A DNA stretch of 64,000 nt from Agriotes lineatus (taxonomy: Eukaryota; Arthropoda; Insecta; Coleoptera; Elateridae). The translations under genes were made by a program, and so were the position numbers. The DNA is taken from assembly GCA_940337035.1 (NCBI GenBank), contig OW679203.1:30327495-30391494 (forward strand), read 5' to 3'. The stretch's first letter is position 1. Each line of letters begins with the position of its first letter. This document shows, piece after piece, positions 54,601 to 64,000 of this stretch. A model generated the notes under the pieces. It searched no databases and had not been told where the DNA came from. It worked only from the letters and a program-made list of their open reading frames with translations.

Positions 54601-57600
54601 ATAACACTGTGTAAAAACAAACAAAAAGAATGAATCCTAATAAAATTTCCCTTACGCAACAACAATTGTATGACGAACTAATGCGTGATGATAACGAAAA
54701 CTACTTTAATTTTTTGTCTGATGAAGACAGTGGCAGCGATAAAAGTGACGCAGAATATGAAGAACTTTTTAGTCTGCAGGTCAATAAAAATAAAAGTTTT
54801 ATGATTATATTATCATGTGCAAGTATGTATTAGAAAAACAGACATTGTGGTGTTTTAAAACTAATTTAAAAAAATTGAATTCGATCCGGGTCACTAAAGA
54901 CCCATTTCCGCACTCCGCGTAACTGAAATTATTTCCGCCGGGCGAGGGTTAATAGGGGATAACCCACGTTTAACCGAACATTGAAAGCCAAACGGGATAG
55001 AAATACTGAAGTACTAACTGGGGGAACAACCGCTCCCCAGGCCTCACTTTACATCGATCTTGACATAGGCACGGAATCACCCTGTAAATAAGCATGCACA
55101 CATACCAGAGATAATCATAAGTCCAATGTAGTAAACAAATCTATTAGCCAAACCCCTGGCCGACAGTTACAATAGGGTCGAAATGGCCGGGGCACACAGT
55201 AATACACTTACAGTGGTATAAAGGGCTTACCCTAAAAAGACTAAATATAGGCCCAGCTGGGAACGCCTTATCTAACATCGACACTTACATCTGTACCGGT
55301 AAATTCAAGAATGCGCGCCCATTGCTTGAGGAAATGCTACCAGGAAATGTATTTAATTGAGTGCACAAAAGTGAAATGCAGCAGTAAACGCACAATGTTT
55401 TGGTTAAATGCGATTAGCAAAGATGTATTTAATTAAGTACACAGGAGTGAAATGCAGCAATGAACGCACAATGCTTTGGTTAAATGCGATTAGCAAAGAT
55501 ATATTTAATTAAGTACACAAAAGTGAAGTGCAGCAATTGAACGCACCATGCTCTAGTTAAATGTTGTTACCACAATCCCACGCGTTACGCCAAATGCGGC
55601 ATTTTCTAATTTGTTCTACAAATAGCTATTAATAAAATCGTCATTTTTGTGGTACCTGCCAGTATAATGTTCGTAAACGTAACGTCACCCTGCTAAATTA
55701 TGAATAAACATATGTGAAGTTCCGAGATGCTTTACAGAGCGCTGTATACACACGATCGGGAAAATATGTGCAATGTGAGGTGGTCAAATGTGCAGTGTAA
55801 GATTAATTTTACAATAATGTCAATAATATTACTTAAACAGAATTAAACGGCAAGAGTCGATGTGAAATGTAAAGAAACGCTGCCTAGTATCAGAATATAA
55901 GTCAATGTGTCTTTTATTATCTTCTTTGTTGTGTTTGTACGTAGAAAACAAGATTTTACAACTTTTTGCGTTGGTCGATACAGAGACTACGTACAAAAGC
56001 TTAACAAAAATGGATTTTTATGATATTCATAATAAAAAACCGTTGTATTTATACCACCAGTTAATTTGGAGGAATATAATATTCAGTGTTACACATAAAT
56101 TCTCATTAATTTGATGTAATAATCTTTGGCATTAAGACATTTATCTTCTATATATTGTTATGATACCTAAAGAACAGTTTTGGATGAATATTAATGTAAA
56201 TATAAAATTTGGAAGATCAAAACAATCAACTTAGAAAAGTTTAAAAAGAATTGGCTGGTTGATTGAAAGTTACTACTAGAATATGAATTTGATGCAATTT
56301 AAGTTGAGAGGTATAGCGCTTGAGTATTCTGTAGTGGTTTTGAAAGTTAGAAGATAAAGACAAGCTCATGTTACATGTGACAAATATAATTTCTATTAAA
56401 AATAATATAATGAAGTAGGTAGAACTCAAATAAATGTATTTTGTAGAGGGCATGAATAATTGTAACTAGGAAAATTTTGTTATAATTACTGAACAATAAC
56501 AAATTAAAACAACATGTAATTTCGTATTTTGGTAGCAATAAAAAGTGGAAATTTAACCCTGTTTACTTATATTTTATTTGGAAAGGATACTATCAAGAAT
56601 AAGAAGCAAGAATATAATAAGATTTGGATAGAATTGATTTAATTTTAATACTACAATTGATAAGAAGTTACATTGATTGGAGGGTCATTGATTGCTGGAT
56701 TTGTTGAGGGACTACTGAGGACGTGTAGATCGGTATACAGGAATTGGCGGAGGAACTACTGGATTCAGGAGATTCTGTTGGTTACTGGCAACAGAGATGG
56801 CTAAAGTAGGAGCTAAGGGAGTAGAAAATTAATTTGGATTCATCTATGGGAGCAAACTTGCCGTGAAGCCGTTGGAACTAGGAAAGCTGTTCAAGGTGAC
56901 AGTAGCGTTGGTGAAAAGAAAGGGACCATTTCTGCAGACAGCCAGGGGTTTGACGAGTTGGCAGCTATTTTTTAATAAGCAGTGCTTCATAGCTGAACTA
57001 TCTGGGGATCCGAGCTGTGGACGGCAGGAAGAGTGCTGTCTTGAGGTTATTTTGAAGCGGTGTGCGTGAGACGAGTCCAGGTGGGTTTTAATTTGTTCTA
57101 ACGAAGCAGCAGTAAATAAAAGTGTAATTAACTATAATCAAATACTTATCATATAATACTGAGTCACTAAGAGGTGAATAGAATTTATATTTCTCATATT
57201 TGATTGAAAGTTTTGTGGAGCACTGTTTTGACGTACAAGATGACAGATCACGTCATTAAACAATTTAAAGTCATTATTAAAATAAAATAGCAATTAATAA
57301 GCAACTAGATAATCGAACTAACCCCGAAAAGAGTCTCAAGGCGCTACCGTCATCAATAAGAATATAATATTGAAGTTTCAATAAAATAAATCAATTTAGA
57401 AAAATATTATTTGAGCTGCTACTACAATATATAAAAATCAATTCCCGTGTGTTAGTAACGCAAAAACTCGAGAGCGACTTGACCGATGTGGATGATTTTT
57501 TTTGATTTTGTTCGTCTTATTCCTGAGATGGTTTAGCAAAAAAGAAAATTCGGAAAAATCCAAAGGGAAAGCCGGAAAATTGGAAAATATTGAAAGTGTG

Positions 57601-60085
57601 TTTTTCTATACACTGTACGACTTTCTATTTGCAGTCATACTTTTATGATTCTGTGCTTAATGGTTTGAACGGTTTCTCCTATCATGTCATAATCCAAAAC
57701 AACGTTTTCCGGGTCAGCTAGTATAGTATATTATAGCTTTTGATTTGGGCTAATGCGCAATTTTAACAAACAGTACTTTACTTTAAGGCCCTGAACACAC
57801 GGGGATTACGTATCCAAGATTCGGTATGCGGGATACAGAATCTGAGTCTGTCCAGACACGGCGACTGATTCTCAGACGCGGGCCTTCAGTCACTTGCAGT
57901 GCCGTGCTGTTATGGACCTAGCATTGCTGTTCTTTGTTTCTGTCGAATTAGTCTAGAAGTGCTGTATTTAAAGTCAGGGATTGGGCTCTACTAAGTTAAT
58001 AAATTTTTCATTGTCAAATAATGTACTCTCCATGATCTTTGTATAGTAACGAACGCACTGATTATTCGATTTAAATACAAGGTGAAGAAAATCTGCTACG
58101 CCTATGATATTATATCGCGTGTTGTGGCTCGCAAAACTATGCGCGTCCAGGCCCTGGACACACGTGGATTCTGTATGCGAGATACGAAATCCCAGATACT
58201 GAAAATACACGCGTTCAAATGGAGCTGTTCACACGGCATTCAGCGACGCATACAGTATCTGGCTGCAAATTTTCCTTATCTCTTCTTTTCAGCCGCCGGC
58301 GACAAATTCTGTATCTCAGATACCGACTTACCATTGGACCATATGGAGCATATGAGTTCACGTGTACCAGGGCCTGGACACGCCTACTTTTGCCAGCCAG
58401 AACATATGATATCATACCATAGACGTAGCAGATTTTCTTCAACTTGTATTTAAATCGAATAAGCAGGCCGTTCATTACTATACAACGATCATATAGAGTA
58501 CATTATTTGACAATGAAAAATTTATTAGCTTAGTAGAGCCCAATCCCTGACTTTAAATACAGCACTTCTAGGCTAATTCGACAGAAACAAAGAACAGCAA
58601 TGCTAGGTCCATAACAGCACGGCACTGCAAGTGACTGAAGGCCCGCGTCTGAGATTCAGTCGCCGTGTCTGAACAGACTCAGATTTTGTATCCCGCATAC
58701 CGAATCTCGGATACGGAATCCCCGTTGATATTTACTTACGCAAACGAAAATTCGGCCTTCCCTTATACAGAAGACTGTATAATTTTATGAGAATTATTTC
58801 ATTCCACTTGATATTGAGGCTACTTTCAACAATAAAGGACGGAGAAGCAATTTTGAAACTATGTGTAATTTCGTGAACGCCTCAATATGGCGCATATTTC
58901 AACAGCCAATCAGAAAGATGTCCAAAATTGACCACACTGTCCTTATAAAGTCACTGTATAAGCTGTAACAATTATAAACTTTTATCTGTTAAATTTAAAT
59001 TTGTAATGAAACGTCAATATGTATCACTTTGAACATGGTAATATGGTATGCACTGCTTAGCTGCACATTTTTTTTTGACAAAAAAATGCTCCTACAATGT
59101 TCATATAAATCTGGAAAAAAAATCTGTTACAACAAATTCTCTGCGAACCTAAGCTTGAGGGCAATAATTGTACTCGTGTATTACTCAATTCTTGGAACTG
59201 CACTAATGAATTGCCGCATATAATTTTTTTTGAGGATTTATGTTTCTACGATTTCCGTGTTTTCCATGCATATTTAATGTAAAGATATAGACAGTAGGCA
59301 CTAACTGCAACAAATTCCGGTTTTGACATGTACGTTCCTCGTCCGATGGGGACGTGCCAGTAAACCTACTTAATAATGTATTTTACTAATGAGCAAGTTG
59401 GGGAAAAGTTAGACGAAACGTTGTGTTTTTCCATAACAATGGCAATATTCATGCCTGAAAAGTATTCGTCATATAATAATAATAGTCATGCAATCCTATG
59501 AAATTATGTGTGCGTGTGTGGTAGAGACATAGGTCACACCTGCATTTCAATGATCAACCACGTCTTGCGTAAACTCGACCTGCACTTAAAGCTTGCATAG
59601 CAATAAGTTGTGAGCCAGAAAGTTTCTTCCCTAACTATTTATCTTGGTTACTTACAGCTCTAACGAAGAAGTCCGTATGCAGTGCGCTGCAGTCAGAACG
59701 AATCTCTTGTTTATAACAGAACCACCACACCCGATTCCCAAACTGGTATTACTCAATTTGTCATTGTACTCTAAGGCGGCCGTCCACGGAAATTCCTTCG
59801 GCCTCGTTTTGTCCCCATGGAATATCCTCAACCCGAGTGCGTCTAACCCACACACAGTTCTGTTTGGAACTGCGTCGGTTTCAAGTACTTCGCTTAGCAG
59901 TGTAATGCCACTTGTAGTTCCGCAACATACCAAAGGCTCAGAGTCATAACCGCACTGGGATTGTAGAGCAAATTCTTTGATTCCCGTCATATTTTGTTTA
60001 ATCGCATCGGACAATATTGTACAAGTCTTTGTTGGTACGCACTTTGCTGTCTCATTATTGGGAGTTGTACAGATTTCTCCTCTAT
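51672..60085 (-). CDS. CLIP-domain serine protease homologue (catalytic Ser lost), 3' four exons
   Basis: Exons: 60085-59656, 52385-52192, 52138-52043, 51991-51672; all junctions are GT/AG and phases agree (split codons L, D and E). The first holds a CLIP domain (six Cys, ending C-G-Y-D-S-E-P-L-V-C-C), the activation site I-F-H-G-D and catalytic His (L-T-A-A-H-C). The second has Asp (E-N-D-I-G-L-L). The last reads C-K-G-L-P-G-G-P-L-M where G-D-S-G-G-P is expected: Ser is Pro (CCA, 51851-51849) and the preceding Asp is Leu. So it is a secreted non-catalytic homologue, a class known to act as cofactor in insect prophenoloxidase and Toll-type cascades. The signal-peptide exon is not identified. 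The 7.27-kb first visible intron is full of TEs. Confidence 0.85.
52831..53219. repeat. MITE in the protease intron, arms about 180 bp
   Basis: Ends CAGATTGTCCGAAATC and (reversed) CAGGTTGTCCGAAATC, flanked by TATA (52827-52830, 53220-53223). The arms pair almost throughout, apart from an extra segment of about 15 bp in the right arm, leaving a short loop. No coding capacity. Confidence 0.88.
53224..54353. other. Intron sequence, no gene seen
   Basis: Short frames only. TTGGCGACGACAAAAATAAA at 54104 resembles a primer-binding site of an LTR element, but I could not find LTRs on either side. Confidence 0.35.
54358..54948 (+). mobile_element. piggyBac-type element, internally deleted
   Basis: Flanked by TTAA (54354-54357, 54949-54952). 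Ends CCCTCAGACTGCGG (left) and reversed CCCTCGCCCGGCGG (right) begin with the CCCT typical of piggyBac. GGGTC(A/T)C-type words flank the middle (54378, 54533, 54548, 54888). A frame at 54630-54780 (Y-D-E-L-M-R-D-D ... S-D-E-D-S-G-S-D) looks like the acidic N-terminus of a piggyBac transposase and ends at a GT; the DDD core is missing. 591 bp. Confidence 0.85.
54953..55348. other. Intron sequence, no gene seen
   Basis: Mixed composition with no recognised frame or repeat. Confidence 0.35.
55349..55563. repeat. Tandem repeat, 76-bp unit, 2.8 copies
   Basis: Units start at 55349, 55425 and 55501 (GTATTTAATT(G/A)AGTNCACA, then GTGAAATGCAGCAA and TTGGTTAAATGCGATTAGC). Units 1 and 2 differ at only a few positions; unit 3 is more diverged and incomplete. 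Confidence 0.9.
55564..57422. other. Intron sequence, no gene seen
   Basis: AT-rich. Small frames (for example 56863-57069) show no domain. No TIRs found. Confidence 0.35.
57423..57721 (+). mobile_element. Helitron-type non-autonomous element (Lep1-like)
   Basis: Begins near ATATATAAAAATCAATT, then AAAACTCGAGAGCGACTTGA and CCGATGTGGATGATTT, and ends AACGTTTTCCGGGTCAGCTAG with the CTAG 3' terminus at 57718-57721. From memory this start and the GGGTCAGCTAGT end are hallmarks of the insect Lep1-type Helitrons, which insert between A and T and make no duplication. About 300 bp, no protein. Confidence 0.75.
57799..58726. repeat. Large foldback, arms about 370 bp, with a second element at its centre
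   Basis: The left arm from ACGGGGATTACGTATCC (57797) pairs with the right arm ending GGATACGGAATCCCCGT (58725). The match runs to about 58172 on the left and 58359 on the right, with only scattered differences. At the inner ends of both arms stands GTGTCCAGGCCCTGG or similar, from which a centre of about 185 bp starts with the same kind of words (GGATTCTGTATGCGAGATAC), as if a related small element sat head to head inside. No ORF of note. Confidence 0.85.
58727..59655. other. Intron sequence, no gene seen
   Basis: AT-rich, with a short (TG)n stretch near 59510. The donor of the upstream exon lies at 59655-59654. Confidence 0.4.
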
Positions 60086-60488
60086 CTGAAATACAAGATT
60101 TAATTATAAAGTAGTAGATCTTTGATTTGTCAGGTAACCATCTATCTTGCTGTTGTCATAGCAATACCTTTGTTCGCCAAAATCTTACCTATTCTAAGTA
60201 ATCACACATCTACAATAAAACATGTTCATAAAGGCAATAACATAAATAACATGTGGAATTTCAAAGAGGAAAATGTCTGTGAAAACGATCAAAATCGTTA
60301 CAGCCATTTCTTGGGATTTTTGTTGTTGTTTTTTTAGAATTTTTTTGTGTATTTGAGCTTCCTGACAACGAACGCTGCAACGCAGTAAATCCCAAGTACG
60401 TTGCAGTCGATCTAAAGCTTTATAGAACATTTCTGGAAACTTTCACGAAAATCCATACAAAACTTACACCGCTGTGTGTTGAACATAC
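60086..60488. other. Upstream intron or 5' region of the protease homologue
   Basis: An AG acceptor sits at 60087-60086. A minus-strand frame from ATG 60307 has a hydrophobic start (V-T-I-L-I-V-F-T-D-I-F-L-F) that could be a signal peptide, but it reaches a stop before any good donor. I do not call it an exon. Confidence 0.3.
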
Positions 60489-60746
60489 GTACCATCGTCT
60501 GCATAGAAAACTGGTACAGCAAAAAAAAACTATTTACCCGAATATTTGACAATTTTGTTGGTGGCACTGTAAGGCTATGTCAAATTCGAGGTAGACAGGT
60601 TAGTTTTTGCGTCAGTTTTGACACAAACAGACGCAAAACCTAACCTGATAACTTCGAATTTGACATAGACTTACACCAACAAAATTTTTAAATATTCGGG
60701 TATATAGATTTTTTGCTGTACCAGTTTTCTATGCAGCCGATGGTAC
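60489..60746. repeat. MITE, arms about 115 bp
   Basis: Ends GTACCATCG(T/G)CTGCATAGAA are paired, flanked by ATAC (60485-60488, 60747-60750). Pairing runs through AAACTGGTACAGCAAAAAA and CCCGAATATTT to TATGTCAAATTCGA. No coding frame. Confidence 0.88.
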
Positions 60747-60851
60747 ATACCCGGATATGAATTTTCTGCCAGTAGATTCGAAAGCTGTCGCTTCGCTTGG
60801 TTAGTTAGACAATGCGATTCAAGAAATACGAAGTTTGCGTTTGTAATAGGT

Positions 60852-61246
60852 TTATTTTGTTTGTAGGTAGGGACAACTACGACTAACTCTACCTTTGTTC
60901 ATCCTGAGGTTTGGTTGTACAAAGATAGGAAGCAATGGTGCTGAAACGATATCTTCGATCCATTGAACATATTCAGACACTCTAGTGTATACCGCAGGAA
61001 TATCAGGACGGCCGCACCCTGCACCCCACGAAACGATCCCTTCTTGAAACCATTGGGGAGGTGATGATTTGGACTCTTGGTAGAATCGCATAAGAGGTGC
61101 CCCAGAATCTCCATTGCAGGAATCTTTACTATCTGCACCTCCAGCGCATAATTGCCTCGAAGTGAGGGTTGTCTTGACTTTAGCTACACAATCTTCGTTG
61201 GACCGTAGCAGTATTTCCACTTTTAATTTAATATCTGATGTTCCCC
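60852..61246 (-). CDS. CLIP-family serine protease, last exon (catalytic Ser present)
   Basis: Exon 61246-60852 after a TTTCGCAG acceptor. It encodes the C-terminal third of a trypsin-like protease: C-A-G-G ... C-N-G-D-S-G-A-P-L-M with the active-site Ser, G-I-V-S-W-G-A-G-C-G-R-P-D and Y-T-R-V-S-E-Y-V-Q-W-I, then a 26-residue extension absent in its neighbour. Very similar to the last exon at 51991-51672, so the two are tandem duplicates on the same strand. The His and Asp exons would lie right of 61.3 kb, beyond the satellite, outside this window. Probably secreted and active. Confidence 0.85.
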
Positions 61247-61260
61247 CTGCGAAAGAGAAT

Positions 61261-61395
61261 AGTATATTACTCTACAAGGGATGTAGGTAAGATTACACTA
61301 CCGAGGACCGTTTGATGCCTGAGTGAGCGAACCGAACGAGGGTAGCAAGGTACGAGGTAGTGTAAATCATTCTACATCCTGTGTAAAGTATATAA
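61261..61395. repeat. Foldback element 4 (about 135-bp palindrome) in the protease intron
   Basis: Left TAGTATATTACTCTACAAGG, then GATGTAGGTAAGATTACACTACC, pairs with the right arm reversed (TATATACTTTACACAGGATG ... TTTACACTACCTCG). The loop contains TGAGTGAGCGAACCGAACGA. It starts 15 bp from the exon acceptor. Confidence 0.75.
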
Positions 61396-61849
61396 TTTTA
61401 ACATTGAAAATGTTTAACGAATTGGAGATGTGACGCCAGTACGGGGCTGTTCTAGCGATTTGTGTGACGCTGCTGCACGTATTGCAGGTGAATGTTGTTG
61501 GTGTCATTTTGAAGATCTCGTCAAGAGCCAATTTTCTGTAGATGTTGTAGAAATGTAAGATTCGAGGGGGCGAAAATACGGGGGTTAAAACGATTTTTCG
61601 GACACGAAAGCGTTCGGTGCTGTTACATCACATACTTGTTGAAAGAACCAAATGTGATTTGGGGCTAGTTGGAAAGAGGATGAACCAACGCTAATCGTAA
61701 TGGCTGTTTTTTGAGTTCTGCGATGCACGGGGGCGAAGTTACAGGGGTAGAAAGCTGAGATGCGTTTGTAGCAAATTGGATGTGCGCATAACCAAGGGAA
61801 AAAAAATCGAATTTTGTTTTTCGCAGTATGTGGATGAACCTGTGGGTTT

Positions 61850-63297
61850 ATTGGTATTTTGCGGCTCAGGTGCATTTAGAGGTTGCAAAATGGGGAAAAC
61901 GCTATAACTATCGGAAAAACCTTAATATCAATTTCTGTGTGAAATTCGCTGTTCGGAAACTTTCTACCGGTAGACTGTATATTTTAAGAAAATTTAGGAT
62001 GTGGTAATTTTGTGGCCCAGGTGGATTTGGAGGTTCCAAAATGGGGAAAACGTATTCTTATCAGAAAAGCCCAAAAATGAATATTTGTGTGAAATTTGCT
62101 GTTTGAAGGCTTTCTACTGGTCAATTGTATTTTTAAGAGAATTCAGAGTGTGGGAATTTTGCTGCCCAGATGGATATGGGGGTTGGAAAGTGGGGAAAAC
62201 GTAACAATTTTTAAAAAAACCTTAAAATAAGTATTTGTGCGAAATTTGCTGTTTAGAGGCTTTCTACTGGTCAATTGGATATTTTAAGAGTATTCGGGAT
62301 GTAGGAATTGTGCGACACATGTGGATTTGGGTTTATAAAATTGCGAAAACGTTATAATTATCAGAAAAACTTAAAAACGAATATTTGTGTGAAATTCGCT
62401 GTTTGGAGACTTTCTACTGGTCAATTGTATTTTTAAGCGAATTCAGCATGTGGGAATTTTGCGGCCCAGATGGATTTGGGAGTTGGAAAATGGGGAAAAC
62501 GTAACAATTTTCAAAAAACCTTGAAATAAATATTTGTGTGAAATTTGCTGTTTGAAGGCTTTCTACTAGTCAATTGTATATTTTAAGAAAATTCGGGATG
62601 TAGGAATTTTGCGACACATGTGGATTTGGCTTTACAAAATTACGAAAACGTTATAATTATCAGAAAAACCTTAAAATGAATATTTGTGTGAAATTGGCTG
62701 TTTGGAGGCTTTCTACTGGTCAATTGTATATTTTAAGAAAATTCGGGATGTAGAAATTTTGCGACACATGTGGATTTGGGTTTTCAAAATTGCAAAAACG
62801 TTATAATTATCAGAAAAACCTTAAAATAAATATTTGTGTGAAATTCGCTGTTTGGAAGCTTTCTACCGTCAATTATATTTTTTAAGAGAATTCAGTATGT
62901 GGGAATTTTGCGGCCCAGATAGATTTGGGGGTTGGAAAGTGGGGAAAACGTAACAATTAAAAAAAAACCTTAAAATGAATATTTGTGTGAAATTTGCTGT
63001 TTGGAGGCTTTCTGCTGGTCAATGGTATATTTCAAGAAAATTCGGGATGTAGGAATTTTGCGACACGTATGGATTTGGGGGTTACAAAATGGGGAAAACG
63101 TTATAATAATGAGAAAAACCTTAAAATGGAAATTTGTGTGAAATTTGCTGTTTGGAGGCTTTCTACTGGTCGATTGTATATTTTAAGAGAATTCGGGATG
63201 TAGGAATTTTGCGACACATGTGGATTTGGGTTTTCAAAGTTGCAAAAACGTTATAATTATCAGAAAAACCTTAAAATGAATATTTGTGTAAAATATT
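61850..63297. repeat. Satellite array, 150-bp monomer, about 10 copies
   Basis: The landmark TTTCTAC(T/C)GG recurs at 61961, 62111, 62261, 62411, 62560, 62710, 62860, 63009 (as TTTCTGC) and 63160: a spacing of 149-150 bp. Two monomer types differ over about 60 bp: type A (GCGGCCCAGATGGATTTGGG, GTAACAATT) and type B (GCGACACATGTGGATTTGGG, GTTATAATTATCAG). Their order is roughly A-A-A-B-A-B-B-A-B-B. The array ends sharply at about 63297. 61560-61849 may be worn outer copies. Confidence 0.92.
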
Positions 63298-64000
63298 TGA
63301 CATGATCAAAGACACCCCGAACGGCGGGGTGACTTTAATCACCCGTTTTGTATTTTTTTTTAAATCTAAATATCAATTTTGTGACATTTATTGTAAAGAA
63401 GTTTCAAATTGATCAAAGTCACCCCATTTTACGGTATAGGTAAATCACGGACTCAAACGGTGCGCGTCACAAACAGTCACTTTACAGATATTAAGGATAC
63501 AAGTTTGATTATGAGCATCTTAATGAAACGAGTTTGATTGCCAAAACGAGGCGGTAGGATGAGTTGTGCGATAATCAAACGAGTCTCGTTAAGTGCCATA
63601 AGTAAACGTGTAGTGTTCAATATTCTATCTTCATGAATACATTCTGGTTTGATGCATTTTATTATATAAAAAGAGTGCGGTAATATCCATAACAGCACTC
63701 ACTGCGGTAATGAAGCTCTTAACAATACTAAAATTAATTTGGTTAATAGTCTATAACAACACTGATAAAGATAAAATTAATAACTAAATATTTGATGACG
63801 TTTTCCTGATTTTACTATACAAATACAATTAAAAGTTAGGTATTACAATAGTAGAAAAATAGTAAGGTAGAAATATATTTCGACATCTGATTCTCTTCTT
63901 AAGTTTGAGTGAATAATTTTGTTGCCTCACATCATGCAAAAAATGTTATATTATAAAGATATACCACCGTACATACATCAAAGAAGTAGGCACACTCATG
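63298..64000. other. No gene seen
   Basis: AT-rich. CACCCCGAACGGCGGGGTGA near 63315 is a short palindrome, and GATCAAAGTCACCCC recurs at 63413. CGAGTTTGATT and its complement AATCAAACGAG (63525, 63574) form a small inverted repeat. No coding frame. Confidence 0.4.

Noticed and set aside
60194..60430. Minus-strand ORF with hydrophobic start as signal-peptide exon of the protease homologue
   Set aside because: It ends at a stop before a usable donor, and the hydrophobic stretch could be chance in AT-rich DNA.
62001..63203. Short ORFs within the satellite
   Set aside because: They recur with the monomer and have no protein features.
61850..63297. CRISPR-like regular spacing
   Set aside because: The 150-bp units are repeats throughout with no unique spacers, in an insect genome; this is satellite DNA.

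Overview
This is a 64-kb piece of an insect nuclear genome. It is AT-rich and has spliced genes, CLIP-domain serine protease exons, P, hAT, Harbinger, ISL2EU, pogo and piggyBac transposons, an errantivirus-like LTR element and a 150-bp satellite. The order is not certain; a beetle or another repeat-rich insect is plausible. Almost everything left of about 51 kb is transposable element (TE) sequence, much of it inserted into older TEs. Host genes show only as an exon duplicate near 23-24 kb and as a serine protease cluster right of 51.6 kb.

Layout. 1-2222: 3' half of an RTE-like LINE, abutting a decayed DUF7869-like gene (to 2944). 4633-13067: an ISL2EU transposon with a THAP/DDE_4 transposase on + and a SWIM/YqaJ nuclease gene on -, carrying three younger insertions (a SINE, an internally deleted pogo 'A', and a Harbinger with two interlocked antisense genes). 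13153-18480: a P-type (THAP9-like) transposase relic split by pogo 'B', which holds a hAT-like element that holds a MITE. 18483-20476: truncated hAT (minus). 20477-24196: two decayed copies of a host gene resembling insect takeout/Grp7-allergen proteins, one split by pogo 'C'. 24840-25205: Jockey RT scrap. 25293-27881: pogo 'D'. 27984-32850: second P-type relic split by a complete hAT (29058-32651) with an uninterrupted 909-codon transposase. 33297-38775: pogo 'E' with a GC-rich 30-bp minisatellite. 38884-40246: HARBI1-like transposase. 40580-42825: pogo 'F'. 43135-49400: errantivirus-like remains split by pogo 'G' (43258-45896). 49618-49717: assembly gap.

Right of 51.6 kb, on the minus strand, lies a CLIP-domain serine protease homologue whose active-site Ser is replaced by Pro. 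A 7.27-kb intron separates its His exon from its Asp exon and holds a MITE, a piggyBac derivative, a 76-bp tandem repeat, a Helitron-type element and a large foldback. Next comes the last exon of a paralogue with an intact active-site Ser, then a 150-bp satellite array.

The most interesting theme is the seven pogo-like elements. Six encode (in pieces) a psq-type HTH, a DDE_1 transposase and a C-terminal PHD finger. Their ends share a two-block design: a common GGGTAAG-like terminus followed by a family-specific word that is repeated inside the element. Several elements have exact target duplications, and removing two of them restores the interrupted host reading frame, so the order of insertion can be read directly.
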